A DNA stretch of 64,000 bases from Pascua guehoae (lineage: Eukaryota > Basidiomycota > Tremellomycetes > Trichosporonales > Trichosporonaceae), in assembly GCA_001600415.1 (NCBI GenBank), contig BCJX01000003.1, positions 1,373,664 through 1,437,663 of the forward strand, written 5' to 3'. Below are positions 21,069-34,080 of the stretch, one piece after another. The notes beneath the pieces were generated by a model that did no database searches, was not told where the DNA came from, and saw only the letters and a list, made by a program, of their open reading frames with translations. Made by a program: the position numbers and the translations under genes. Numbering within the stretch: the stretch's first letter is position 1; each line of letters opens with the position of its first letter.

Positions 21069-21527
21069 AGCAGGATGTAAACACATTCTCCTTACGTTGC
21101 CCACCTTCTGGACCATTTCCTCTGCGTGGTGCTATGGACGGTTGGGGATTGGTGAAGAGATTACATAGTTTGATCAGGCATGGACAGCTTGCAGGACGTG
21201 GGTCCTGCCTTGTGACCCCACCCAATGCAATCACATATGTACATTCCCATCCGCGCATTTACAATAAAGTACAAAGCAACACAATAGAGACGAAGCTCGC
21301 GATCCTGTCGCCTCGCTTTGCACCGACCGGTCCTGCCGGTCCTGCCAGCCCTGGACGGTCAACTGGGTCTCGAAGGCCAAACGCTTACGTCCTGCGCGTC
21401 CGGTTTACTTCTGCCCATGCACAACGACGCCAACTTGAATGCACGGTCGCCTATGTCACAGAGCTGTGAACGGAGTGAGCATATATGCATATCGGATGAT
21501 AAGCTGCAACTCACTCTTCCATGCACT
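21069..21527. other. intergenic
   Basis: No gene seen. A short tandem GGTCCTGCC duplication lies at about 21328-21345. Confidence 0.35.
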
Positions 21528-22346
21528 TCACTCCTCGGAGAGGCGCGTCTTCTCCAGTGGAGCAGTGTCTGCAGCGTCAGTATGACATTCGGTATGACAT
21601 TCTCGTGAGGTCAACTTACCAAGCGCGTCCTCCGGGTGCGCATTGAGAGCCTTGAGGCTCTTTTCGACCTCTTGGAGCTGGGCCATATGCGAAGTCAGAG
21701 ACTTTTTGCCCGCCTCCCGTGTTGGCTGGGCGAGGACCATGATTCCAGTCCGCTCCGATCTGGAGGCGCCGCCATTGTTGGCAAAAAGAATGGCTACGTC
21801 CGCCCCGACGACTCCCGCGGTGAGCTCCGCCCGCGCCAGCGTGTCGCCGTTTGTTTGGCGTACTTTCTTGACCATCTCACGAGCGAGCGCAGCTGCATGG
21901 AGTGCCCCCTTCATGAGAGGCGACAGGACACGCACAGCGGGGTCGAGGCGGGGGGTGGTCTGCGCGGGAACGAAGTCGCTTGTGCGCTCAGCCAGCGACC
22001 TGGCGAGGGTTGCCGTTTTGACCATCTGGTCGGTAGTAGCGCCACACGCCGTCACGATGCGCAAAGCAACAGCGACGTCGACCTCTGTTGCCTGGTCGGT
22101 GGCGTTCGCGGCATCAACCCCGTTGGAGACCAACGAGTTCCAGACGGCTGCGGCCCCCCTGTAGGTGATGATGGCAACCTCGGCGGGTGACCACGGGCTG
22201 CCACTGGGGCTGTGCGAGGTGGGTAGCGTGGGCGCGAGATCAGTGGGATTGCCGCAGACGAGACCGAGGGTGGTGGCGAGAGCCGAGGTCTGGCTATCGG
22301 GGAGCGAGGTCGAGTGGGCGCCGGCCGAGGTCTGGTGGGGAAGCAT
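21528..22346 (-). CDS. accessory-island family-1 protein, 255 residues
   Basis: Exons 21620-22346 and 21528-21568 on the minus strand join in phase 1 (donor GTAAGT, acceptor GCTGCAG) to give 255 residues. After a Ser/Thr/Pro-rich start the protein is alpha-helical and Ala/Val-rich: PWSPAEVAIITYRGAAAVWN, VDVAVALRIVTACGATTDQM, SPLMKGALHAAALAREMVKK, GVVGADVAILFANNGG. It ends with a charged helix LQEVEKSLKALNAHPEDALG and a short tail EKTRLSEE. It shares these blocks with the pseudogene at 17338-17979 and with the genes at 23283 and 25672. I recognise no outside relative. No signal peptide or membrane segment is evident. Confidence 0.65.
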   Translation of the reverse strand: MLPHQTSAGAHSTSLPDSQTSALATTLGLVCGNPTDLAPTLPTSHSPSGSPWSPAEVAIITYRGAAAVWNSLVSNGVDAANATDQATEVDVAVALRIVTACGATTDQMVKTATLARSLAERTSDFVPAQTTPRLDPAVRVLSPLMKGALHAAALAREMVKKVRQTNGDTLARAELTAGVVGADVAILFANNGGASRSERTGIMVLAQPTREAGKKSLTSHMAQLQEVEKSLKALNAHPEDALGKLTSRECHTECHTDAADTAPLEKTRLSEE

Positions 22347-23282
22347 TACGAACGAGGCTGATGGAGTGATTTGGAAAGCGAAGTCGAAGCAGAGAGGTAG
22401 GTCGCGGGAACGATGAAGTGGTGAAAAGTTGGATAGATGACTTATTCAAGCTTGACTTGGGCGACTCGATACCGCTCACGCTGTCACTCTGACAGGTCCT
22501 GGAACCAAGTGGAAAATTTTTCGTGACTATGGCACGCTGCATCCGCAAGTCCGCAGCACTCCAGCACTGCATGCTGTGTGACAGCGACAGGGTGCGCGTG
22601 GGGACAAGTCCAGGCTCGAGATAATCTGATTCGCGTAGATCTATGTGCAGATGAAGCTCCTTTACACCCTGGCATGCCTCGCGCGGAGCATGCTCTCTGC
22701 ACTCTGCTCTGTGCGTGCTGCACATTTTGCTCTCTTTCAACGTGCTGGACATTGCGACGGTTGGGATGCGGGAGGTTTTTAAACGCTGACGAGAGGGAGA
22801 GTGGGGCGTAAGAGAGTTTACATGAGTAAGACCACTTCCGTGACGTATGCCACACTCCAGCCCATGTAGCCCCATCGACTTGCCCTCTAGCCATCGCGGC
22901 ACAATATTGTGCAGCCCGTCCACGATGGTATAAAACCCACTAATTTTACAGCAAGCTCTTCATGTAAATTCTGTGTGCTGGCTGTGCTCGTCGTCCCGCG
23001 TCTTGCCCCCCGTCTCCAATGATTGTCATTTTGCTGCGCAAATGCCACGAGGCGATACTGATCATCCTGTAAGCCATGGGCGCGGTCTTGGTTATTGCAC
23101 AGGCGCCCAAGGAGGTAGAGCACATACGGATTCTAGAGGGCGCAGGCCTTTTTGGGCCCTTGCAACTGGTGACCCCTCGTGACATTGCACACGTCAACCG
23201 ACATTGAAATAGTTTCTTCTTCCTTCACCCACACCTTTCACATCACACTTTTCACAACTTTATCACCACTCTACAGTCCAAT
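22347..23282. other. intergenic between divergent family-1 genes
   Basis: No gene recognised. It contains the upstream regions of the minus-strand gene at 22346 and the plus-strand gene at 23283. Confidence 0.35.
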
Positions 23283-24638
23283 ATGGTGTGTACAATCTTG
23301 CTCCCCCGCAATCCCCAAACCCCCCAACTGACTCTCCAGTCGTTCCCACTCGATGACGACCCGTTCCCCTTCACGGGTTCCGATGATTTCGACAAGGCCC
23401 GCGCTATCACCTTCGGGGCCCTGTACTTCTGGAGGGCGATAGGCGTGGTTGCGCTGGACGAGGTACATATACGCCATTGAACGCCCTACGACTGACACGC
23501 AGCATAGCCTGGATAGCCTAGTGGATTTTGTCGACAAATTGGTGGTGGCGGCCGCTCAACAGGTAGGTGTTACTGAGTGGCCAAATGTGGCGAGCACGAG
23601 ATTCTAATACACAGCGTGGCCAAACTCGCATGAGGCTCGGTGCCACCCTCAAACAGTTCGGTCGCACGGTGAGTACAGGAGCAAATGGTATTCATGATTC
23701 AATGTGGCCAAGTGCTTATTCTCAAAGGTTTGGCGTATCAGTTGCCTCCCCGTGACGTCTCTGCGTGTGCGCCCCAAGGTCGACCAGACGGAAAAGGTAA
23801 ATGGAATAGAAGAGTGACGAGAGAGAACTTGCTAACGCGCAGACGGTCACCCAAGATGGTCTTCCGTGTGATATTGCTGCGGCGCCTGGCTCCCCGTGCT
23901 CCACTGATACGACTCTCACTCCGGTGCACCTCGACTCCCCTTCCCCCGGCTCGTCCACCCCGCTCGGCTACCCCAACACTCTGACGGGGAATGCCCTTCA
24001 CACTGCCGCCCTCGCTCATGAGAGCGTGATGAAAGCCCATGAAATCCAGGGCGCGAGTCCGGAGGTGGCGCGGACGTATGCAACCCGCGCGAGCCAGAGG
24101 GTCGCCCTCGGCATTGCCATTGACGGCCTCGGCTCGCTGCTGGAGCAGGCCGACGCGCTCGTGCTCGCCGACCCCGCACCGGGCGTTAGTGCTCAAGAAA
24201 TCGCTCTCCATCTCGCACAGTACAAGTCTCCCAACTGGGTTCTGTACGCCAAGCACCAACACGACATGCGCAGCGGTCGGCCAGCCGCCGAGCGCGACTC
24301 GATAGAGGCTGCCAAAAAGGCCGCCCTCAACATCGGGATTGATCGCGGTGAATCGCCCGTGTGGCTGCTCGACAAGCTTGGCCGCGCCGATCCCGCACCG
24401 CCGCAGTTTTGCAGGCAAGAGATTCTCGCTCGTCTCGTCCATGCGCTGGACGTAAAGGACGACTTGCGCGAGCAGGTCGCGCGCAACCCGAATGATCATG
24501 CCCGTGAGTCCATGCAGGGGTGCAGTATTTCCTAACGTCGCAGTCGCAGAACGCCTCCTGTGTGCTGGCCTTGCCTCGTCGTCTTTCGAGTCTGCCCTTG
24601 AACGTACAGCCATTAAGGCGCGGGCGGACGGGCGATAA
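23283..24638 (+). CDS. accessory-island family-1 protein, seven exons, 354 residues
   Basis: Exons are 23283-23285 (ATG only), 23340-23462, 23503-23562, 23615-23668, 23728-23796, 23843-24503 and 24544-24638, all phase-consistent. Landmarks are a short acidic start (DDDPFPFTGSDDFDKARAIT), FGALYFWRAIGVVALDE, PNTLTGNALHTAALAHESVM, helical Ala-rich repeats, and LAERLLCAGLASSSFESALE at the C-terminus. The next gene (25672) has the same exon order with lengths 3, 126, 60, 48, 736 and 65. That marks the two as tandem paralogs despite low residue identity. Exon 5 is the least certain. Function unknown; soluble, helical. Confidence 0.65.
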
Positions 24639-24685
24639 GAGGGGCTATGTACACAGATTCATGTTCATAACCATGCATTCAGAAT

Positions 24686-24829
24686 GGGTACGGCAGACAA
24701 CTACTTTGGGCGCTCAGAGGCTCAGAGGAAGAGACTATCCACGTCATTGGGCGCGCAGAGTCACTGACCCACACCCGCAACATTGCACTCCTTGACGAGC
24801 TGCCCTTGGGGCATGTCGGTGTGCACTAG
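24686..24829 (+). pseudogene. fragment related to family 1, with a transketolase-like end
   Basis: A frame reads QLLWALRGSEEETIHVIGRA and then ESLTHTRNIALLDELPLGHV to a TAG. It shares GCGCGCAGAGTCACTG with the gene at 25672 (its ERAESL segment). Its last 38 nt match the transketolase 3' end at about 84%. No start; probably a leftover of duplication. Confidence 0.4.
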
Positions 24830-25671
24830 ATTACAGCTCTATATATCATCTCCACCGTAAGACCCTCCATACTGTACATACAAGTAGCATGCCAAGCATC
24901 AATCCAGACCATACTTTACACGCCTGAACGCACACTCTGAAAGGCCAAATCAACTTACAGTGCACATATCCCGTCGCCTCATTGAAGCGGTACGCCCCGC
25001 TCCACTCTCTGTTTCGCACACAACGAGGCTGTTTGGGTGAGCTTGGAGTCGATTCGAATGACCAACTGCAACTGACAGACTCTACTACACTCGCCCCCAG
25101 GATCTTCTCTATTCGGGTGGCGGTGTCGTCGGCCAGAGCGCTCGAAGGGAGCGGAATGGACGTCGGCGAACCGGCCGCATTTGGGGCTGGCGTGTCGTGC
25201 GAACTGGCGATCAGGAAGGGGGACGGACGATCTGGCAGGCGGATACTGGAGCCACCAAAGCCATAATGGAAGCTCCGACAGGCACCCGCTCGGCAGCCCT
25301 ATCTGCCACATTCAGGTCTCACAGTTCATGGTCGTCCAACTGTACAAGCCCGCCTCCGGCAATGCAACTCTCGTTTCTGCTCATTGGCAATCTCCCATAC
25401 TCTTCTCTTTGGCTCTGGCTGGATCGCTGGTATCATCGCCACGATCTCCACCAGCGTGTCAGTGACTGCTCCTTTTGGCAAATGTGACAACGGAAGGAGA
25501 TGATGATCGTCTGATCGTCGGCCCAGCCTTCTGCAGTCCTCGTGGTCGCATACGTGTACAGTTGGGGGCACGAGGCCGCGCGGGCGGCGCTTTGTCGTGT
25601 ACTCGGTTGATGTGATCAATTTTTCTTTCCTTCTCTTCACCACAACGCCATTGAGTACTCTCTAGGCCAAC
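24830..25671. other. intergenic
   Basis: No convincing gene. Possible decayed family-1 sequence is not clear enough to call. Confidence 0.3.
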
Positions 25672-26921
25672 ATGGTGCGTACACCTCGTCCTCAAGTCAT
25701 GACACTCGCAGCTGACTCCCAGTCGTCCGAGACCGACCCCGCAGCCGAGCCGCCTATGCGTTCTGCTTCGGTGGAAATCCTCCGGTCTCTGCACTTCGGG
25801 CGCGCTAGCATGCACTTCTGGAGGGCAGCGGGCTGGGTTGAACTCGAGGTATGATACTTTGCTCCACTTGAACTGACCGATAGGAGAACGTTCATTACGC
25901 CGGCGACGATACGGACGTTGACGAGGTGATGCAGTCTGACGAGGTGGGTGCTCAAGCCGCTGCTGATGTGTACCGGGGGAGCTAACGTACAGGATGCCAA
26001 CACGACAGAGGCGTCGGGTGTCAAGAAAGAGGAGCCTGAGGTCAGTTTGCAACGAGTGAGCACACTTGCTAACTGGCAGAGTGCGACGAACGCTGCATCC
26101 ATCCGCCCCCGCACTCGTCCTACCCTCACTTCGGCCCCCATCCCTATCACTTCGGAAATGGAGGCCGTAATGGCTCTTGCCCCACGCCGGGGATCTCTTC
26201 CCCCGAACCACAGGCCGACGCTACACAGCGCTCGTTGGTCGCCCGAAGCCGTGCTCCATGTGGCCAACCTCGCCGCACAGGCCGTGCGCCTCAACCTCGC
26301 GGCCAAGGACATGCATTCAGATATGGTGGAGAAGCTGGCGCTCCAGACGGCCGTGTACGTGGCTGGTCCGATTACAGAGGACTATTTTGGACGTGACGAG
26401 GACGAGATTACCGACATGACCGAGCGCGCAGAGTCACTGGCCTCGATCCCCGACTTTTCGATCCTTCGTAACCTCGCACCCGCCAACGGCTCTGCGGTCC
26501 CGACTCCGAACCCCGCGCCTCACAATGACCCCACACTCGCACTCGGCCCTCAGTCGCCTCTGCTTCAGGATGCACTCAACATTGGTGACATCGCTCGTGG
26601 AATGATCAATGCGCCCCGTCCCACGGGTCTAGACGTCGTCAGGGCCATCATCCATAACAGCGCCAGCTCGCAGATCGACAAGGTCGACGCGCATTCTATC
26701 TTCGATCTGGAGCCGCGTCTCTCCAACGACGACCTCATTTCCTACCTGAAGTGTGTGCAGCAGCTAGCGGTTTGGGTGCGCAAAGACGCCGAGGATTTCC
26801 CGGACGACCCCACCTGTGAGTCTCTACTCTCTCTGCTACGGGAGCTGACGTTGCAGTTGCTGCACGAGTCCAGGAGGTTCGTCTTTCTGAGGCGCATACC
26901 CTCCTTGCGCTCGAGCATTGA
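25672..26921 (+). CDS. accessory-island family-1 protein, six exons, 345 residues
   Basis: Exons are 25672-25674 (ATG only), 25723-25848, 25884-25943, 25993-26040, 26080-26815 and 26857-26921, with consistent phases. Landmarks are FGRASMHFWRAAGWVELE (compare FGALYFWRAIGVVALDE in the upstream copy), an acidic linker, RWSPEAVLHVANLAAQAVRL, SPLLQDALNIGDIARGMIN, and the C-terminal exon FAARVQEVRLSEAHTLLALE. Lengths and order of exons 1-3 match the upstream paralog almost exactly. No outside family recognised, no transmembrane segment. A regulatory or structural helical protein is possible, but that is only a guess. Confidence 0.65.
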
Positions 26922-28125
26922 TATACATTATTGTGATTGACGAAGGAGTAGGTGGGAGGGACAAGTGATACATGAGAATGTTCATAGTTGGTCAATTGGG
27001 GTGATTATATGGATGAATAAGCTGTGGTTGGGGGGAGGGAACGGGCAAGAGGTCTGCATGAAATTCAGTGGATGGTAAGAGGGACGAGGGGTACATGAGA
27101 CGGTAAATGGGCAGACAGTGGAAGGCAATGTGTCGTGGTGGAGATGGGGTTGCGCAAAACTAGACGTTCGAGCCGATGGTGTGTAGCAATGTGGCGACGT
27201 ACTAAAGCAGAAGACTCAGTTATACATTGGTCGAGGATATTTACAAGTGCTAACGTCCTCTTGTGGATGTCATCGCCGAGTGTACCAGGTTCGATGTCCG
27301 GTCCACTACCAAAGGTGATGCTAGTCGGCCCGACCGGAGTGGAGTCTAGCATGTGGCCGGGGAGGGAGTATCACAAAACGCGAGCAAATATCACTGCAAA
27401 GGTGAGCTTGGTAACGTGCCCAGTGTCGAGCCGTGACTTACACTCTACACTCACTCTTCTATTTCAACGAAGACCCCCGGCGCCGTATTGCACACACTCT
27501 GAAGGTACATATCGAGGAGCGATCCGCCACAAAGAGCATGTGCCACCACCATCAGCCATTCTATTTTACTTCCAAGACCTGGTACGTGCATCCAAGGATA
27601 ATGAAATGGGTATCATTCGATAGCTATGCATATCAGCTCTCCAACAAAAAGGCTTACACTCTGTTTGGCTTCATTACTGGGGTGGCAGCAGCCACTGAAA
27701 ACAACTATACCTTTTGGGGGTGGTTGTAGACAACCAAGGCTCCTCCAAGGTCACTCTCTATTGCTGCTGTGCAAGCTTTGACTATTAAATGTCTCTTGGC
27801 GCTCGAGATGCTCTTTCAAGTTGACCAAGTTCGATAAACAAGCAAATGGGCAAATGGGAGGGTCAAATGGGTGTCCAACCAACAAGACATTATGTTGGCT
27901 GGTATGTTTCCACCATGGACAGTGTTTCAAATGCTATTTATCCATAGCAGATATGTGTGGCCCATACCTTCAGAGGATATCTACATGCATGCCGAGTTTC
28001 ATCAAGCTCACTGCAATGGTTGTTGAGAAACAATTATCAAGATAACAGAGCGCATGGTCATGGTGAGTTTGAGAATCGTCCCATTAAATACACCTGTACC
28101 ACGCCAGTGACCAAATCAACTTACG
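26922..28125. other. intergenic
   Basis: AT content is higher than in the genes and no coding-like frame was found. Confidence 0.35.
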
Positions 28126-29397
28126 TCACATCTCCTCCTCACGCTCTCGCACAAGAATCTGTCCGGTAGCCCTGACGAGCGAATCGACACGCTCTGATTG
28201 TCCGTTCAGCTCACGAAACAAAAGGGATGATGTTGACACTCACGCTCGTGGACCGTGGCGCCGCCTCGGTCGGGGCGCTTGCCAGCGCGACACATTTCGC
28301 TCTCCATCAATCGCCCCGCCCATCAACCCGCCCAATGCGCCTGCAAGTAGTGTCTCGACAAGCGCAAGCCGCTGACCGCTATATCTTTCCTCTTCCCGAA
28401 CCGGGCTGATAGCCTTCACTCCTGCTGTTGCTGCCCGAGTCGCCAACAAGTAGTCGGGTGGGGCGGCGGGAGTGAGAGTGAGACGGCCGAGAACCTGCGC
28501 AATGGCCTCATCAGGGTGAGTCGGCGCAGGCTCCGGAGACGGCAAGCGAGGGGTGGGCGACACCAGTGCCGATGCCTCCTCAACAGGGTTGCTGGTGGCC
28601 TGCGGGTGGATGGACATGGGCGGGAGGGTGGGGGAGCCTCTGTCCCGGCCAATGGACGCATCGGAGGGAGGGATCCCATTCGCGTTGGTGGGTGGGGGCG
28701 GAGGCGAGGGGGACGCGCACCTGGACGGCGGGTTCTCCGTCGGAAATGAGACATGGACGGGCGCGTGGGGTGGAGGTGATGGTACGTTGACGGACGATAC
28801 TGTGACGGACGATGGCGCTGGCAAAGGCTTGATCTTGCGAGGGACCAGAGGAGGTTGCACACCCGTCGGGGTGTGGCGCGATGTGGGCAAGTCGACTGGG
28901 GGCTCTTGTGTTCCCTGTCTCTTGCGATACTTGAAGGGCTTTTGGAGTGACCAGTTTGAGAAGAAGTTTACCTGGCGGAGCTCCTTCTTGCGCTTTTCAT
29001 TCTCGTCAAATATACGCTGAGACTCCTTGCAGTCTGCTTCTTGCTTTTCGGCCAGCTTGCGCGAAATTTCCGCGTCACGCTGACGACTAACCTCCCTGGC
29101 CTTCTCCTTCTCTTCCTCACGCTCCTTCTGCTCCTCCAAAAATTTAGGATCAAAGAGAGCCGACCTACTTGCCGGGCGGGATTTCGAGGGCCTGGGAGCG
29201 ACCTCAGCCCCACTGGCACTCTCGTCCACCGTTGTCCGTTTGCCGCTGAGGCTCCGTCGAACTCCTGTAGGTGTAGGCGGCCGTTTAATGCGGGTCCAGC
29301 GCCTTTCGGGCGAGGCCGGCTGGGGCTTGGTACCGGTGCGCGGAGGAGAGAAGGGGTCTGGGTTCGGCGGACTGAGGAGGTCGGCCGTTTTTGACAT
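28126..29397 (-). CDS. proline-rich coiled-coil hypothetical protein, 399 residues (family 2)
   Basis: Exons 28244-29397 and 28126-28171 on the minus strand join in phase 2 (donor GTGAGT, acceptor GTCAG) for 399 residues. The N-terminus is Pro/Arg-rich (MSKTADLLSPPNPDPFSPPR). A charged coiled coil follows at residues ~85-150 (EEQKEREEEKEKAREVSRQR), then NFFSNWSLQKPFKYRKRQG and a long Pro/Ser-rich middle. A Gly/Ala-rich helix ALVETLLAGALGGLMGG stands near the end. The Pro-rich plus charged layout and the start context match the genes at 17904-20033. Function unknown. Confidence 0.65.
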
Positions 29398-29865
29398 GGT
29401 GGGTGTGTTGTATAAACTAGGCGGATAGAGTAACATGAAGAGCGGAGATACTGAATTGTACGCTTATAAGAGTGCGCGAAGTGCGCGAACGGCCGGGGGG
29501 GGCCGCGAGCAGCGCTACAAGCCAGTCTCTTATTACAACAGGTTGCAGGGCTGCGAGAGGACGTGACCGCCCCAGCTGGAATGAGTAGGGCAAGTGGGTT
29601 GGGCGGAGTGGCTCAGGTGGAAAGTTTGGTAAGCGTTCAACAAGCCCGTTACTTTTTTCATCTAATGCTCCGTACGGGTGTTGTTGTAGACGACGTTGCA
29701 TAAGAGAGATATGGGATACGAGCGAGAGTACTAGAGGTGCGGATGATCTCAGAGGCCGTTGGCGGCGCGTGGCACCACCGTCGGCGAGACGCTGTCCTCT
29801 ATAATCTCGGATTTAACGGGATACAGGCTTTAGATGGGCATTGAAACCCTCTACCGTCGACCCCC
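29398..29865. other. intergenic
   Basis: Divergent upstream region of the gene ending at 29397. Nothing recognised. Confidence 0.35.
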
Positions 29866-30273
29866 TTGCTGTGTTTCTGGGCGGAAAGGAGTTTGGGGGC
29901 CGCCTCCCGCGATCGGATCCTCGTCGAGCTGCTTCTGTGGCTCATGTCGCCACCGGCAGTGGCTTTGCTGTTATCTGAGGAGGTCCCCGACTGGAAGAGC
30001 ATGTTCCAAGATTTGGACGATGCCGGCGACGACGACCGCATGGTCGTATACTTGAAGGCTCTGCTGCCCAAAGAGGGTGTCGTCAATGACCCAGTGCCGG
30101 TGCGCGAGCTCTTCATGGTTTACGGCGGGAGCGCGACCATCCCTCAAGGGGGAATTGAGCGCGTAGCTAGCCACATTGTCGCCATCGTCACGGGCGCGAT
30201 CCTTGACACGCTCAACACCCACAGGGAAAGTTTTCCCGAAGTGGCACCATCTTTCGAGTCCCGTTTGTGGTGA
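29866..30273 (+). CDS. hypothetical helical protein, 5' end unresolved
   Basis: A frame with strong C/G third positions runs SRDRILVELLLWLMSPPAV, then SEEVPDWKSMFQDLDDAGDD, VRELFMVYGGSATIPQGG, and ends ESFPEVAPSFESRLW. No ATG opens this frame. The ATG at 29834 is one register off, so a first exon or a frameshift is missing. The end AILDTLNTH resembles AILNSLKAH of the family-2 exons at 19 kb, a weak hint of kinship. Confidence 0.35.
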   Translation: MLCFWAERSLGAASRDRILVELLLWLMSPPAVALLLSEEVPDWKSMFQDLDDAGDDDRMVVYLKALLPKEGVVNDPVPVRELFMVYGGSATIPQGGIERVASHIVAIVTGAILDTLNTHRESFPEVAPSFESRLW

Positions 30274-30617
30274 CTGTTGAAATAGAGACAGTCTTGTAGC
30301 CACGCGGCCCCGACGCCGCCTCGGCGCTTTTAAGGGTCGAGCGCCGTATCTAGTTCATCATGTTACTCTATTCTCTAGTTTCTACAACAGTGACGCCGTC
30401 CATGTCGCTCGATGTACTTGTTGGGTGCCGCATGCCGTTCCTCGTCTCTGAGGCTATTACCATTGCGTGGTTTCACGCGCACTTGGTTCTGCCAAACGGA
30501 ATGGCTTGACGGGAGGAGAGCTGGCTGCCAGCTCACCTGCGACGCCCCACGAGTCAAGGTTGTCGCCGGACTTTGATTTCGACCACATCTATGGCGTAAA
30601 CCGAGCCAGCGAGTCTA

Positions 30618-31290
30618 GTGCCAAGCGGGCGCCGAGCAGCATTAGGTCGGGAGAGGAGCACTGGCTTCCTCGGCAGCGCATCCGCAAACTGCTCCAGTCA
30701 GGCCGACCCTGCCGGTCAGCATGCTGCCGCCATGCTGTCACAACTCAAAGTCCCTCTTGGCGGCTACGAGTACAATGACTCGCGCGACAAGAGTGACAGC
30801 TCTAAGGTACACCGCGCGATGTTCGACGAGGCCAGGAAAGCCAAAGTTAAGAAAGACATGAAGGCCGCCAGCGCACGCCGAGACCTCCGTAAGCGGCTGA
30901 AGAAGAATAAGATCTTGATGAGTGTAGCAATGATCCACTCCCTCACAAATCCAACACCCTTTCTCGTGTATGGCGGCCATCTGACAAACAGGACAACAAG
31001 TGGAAAATGGAGGACCCCCCCCCCTCCCCTGCCACGCGACTTGAAAACCGGCACAAGTGACTTTCTTGAAATCATCGACTATCTCAAAAGAGATCCCCCC
31101 TATAAGATCCCGGAGGGCGCAGAGGAGGCCGCGCTGAAGTGGAAGGCGCGTAGTGAACGGCTGAAGGCTTCCAAGGAGGCGAGGGCGAAGAGCTCTGCCA
31201 GCAAAGGGCAAGGAGTGGGTACACGAACCGACCTGCTCTGACTCGGAGAGCGATGGCAACTCGTCGCTCTCGGACCTATCGGACGGCGAC
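30618..31290 (+). CDS. lysine-rich hypothetical protein, splicing unresolved
   Basis: Coding-like segments are GGYEYNDSRDKSDSSK, EARKAKVKKDMKAASARRDL, SDFLEIIDYLKRDPPYKIPE and KWKARSERLKASKEARAK. In the next frame they are followed by an acidic tail EWVHEPTCSDSESDGNSS to about 31290. A segment at about 30910-31010 looks non-coding and may be an intron. A basic coiled coil with an acidic tail is all that can be said. Confidence 0.35.
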
Positions 31291-31310
31291 TGTAAGGAAA
31301 ATGTCTGCAA

Positions 31311-32454
31311 GACTCAGGCTCCTATACTGTCATGTGTATGTATGAGATGCATCTGCGCAGCTGCAAGTCTGAAGTACAAGAGCTATATACTGTAAAACCG
31401 CCACAAACAGGAATTTTATCTGTAAACCCCACTTCGTGGGGTACAGGATTATGCGTCTGTGACGTGTGACAGGACTGGACACGGGTGGATTTTGGCCGAA
31501 ATTGGGGCAGATTAAGCACATTGTAATAGCAATAACTGCCCAAACAACAAGACTATGATGTGTTCTGTGACAAGACCGCATTTTTGCCTTGTGATGTGTG
31601 ACAGCAGTCCTGTTTACGGCGGTTTTACAGCAGACAGAATGGTGTGCACATGGAGGAGGTACATGCTGTGCACATGAAGCAAGCACATAATGGGTGTGAC
31701 AATCATAGGGAGTACACGGCAAGGGGTCCCGATGAGGTCAGAGTGTCATGCACACATGAAGGGGTCCTGATGAGATCAGGATGTCATGGTGGATGCATGA
31801 CAGCGACAGCTACGACCACTGGTCCAAATGCGTCTGGAGTCATTTGAGGCTACAGTACAGTGGCCGTCTTCAAGGTTACATAAGGTCCCTCGGTGGCGTG
31901 GACTTAGACAGGGTACCTCGGGGGAAACCTGCACCACCCTCCAGTACTCATTTCGCCGACCGTTGAACTCAGAGACGCGATTATTCAACAACCACAGAAG
32001 GTACGTGCAGCTCAAAGAGAGCTTCAAGAGAGAATCCATTTATCCCACTCATTATAGAGACAGAACAGGTTGGACACAAATCTTTGTACTTTGATGTCAT
32101 GCACGGCTTTTTACGACGGCCACTGTACTCGTCACGTCGTCGGCCCGACGCCTGCCCCGCACTTCGGCACGTTGCATCGCCAGATGTGACACACCACGTC
32201 TCGGGCCCCCCCCTCCCCTGTGACTGCTCTTGTCTCCCATCCTGTGTGTGCACTTCTCCGTCATGCCTCTGTAGACTGATTTCGCAACGAGGTGTGGGGT
32301 CAGTAGTCGGCATGCGGATTATGCTCCTGTAGTGGCAACGGAAGTAAGTTGCAAAAACTCGCCAGCGAGCTGCAACAATTCGGTGGCCTACACAATCTGC
32401 ATCGCGCGGCTATAGAACGGGAAGGAAAAGAGTGGAAGGTGGCTAAAGAAGAAT
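31311..32454. other. intergenic
   Basis: No gene recognised; it contains the short direct repeat at 31718-31800. The last 100 bases are the EF-1alpha 3' region. Confidence 0.4.
31718..31800. repeat. two imperfect direct copies, about 40 nt each
   Basis: AAGGGGTCCCGATGAGGTCA and AAGGGGTCCTGATGAGATCA recur about 37 nt apart, each followed by a GTCATG-rich tail. Confidence 0.6.
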
Positions 32455-34080
<1,626 letters not shown>

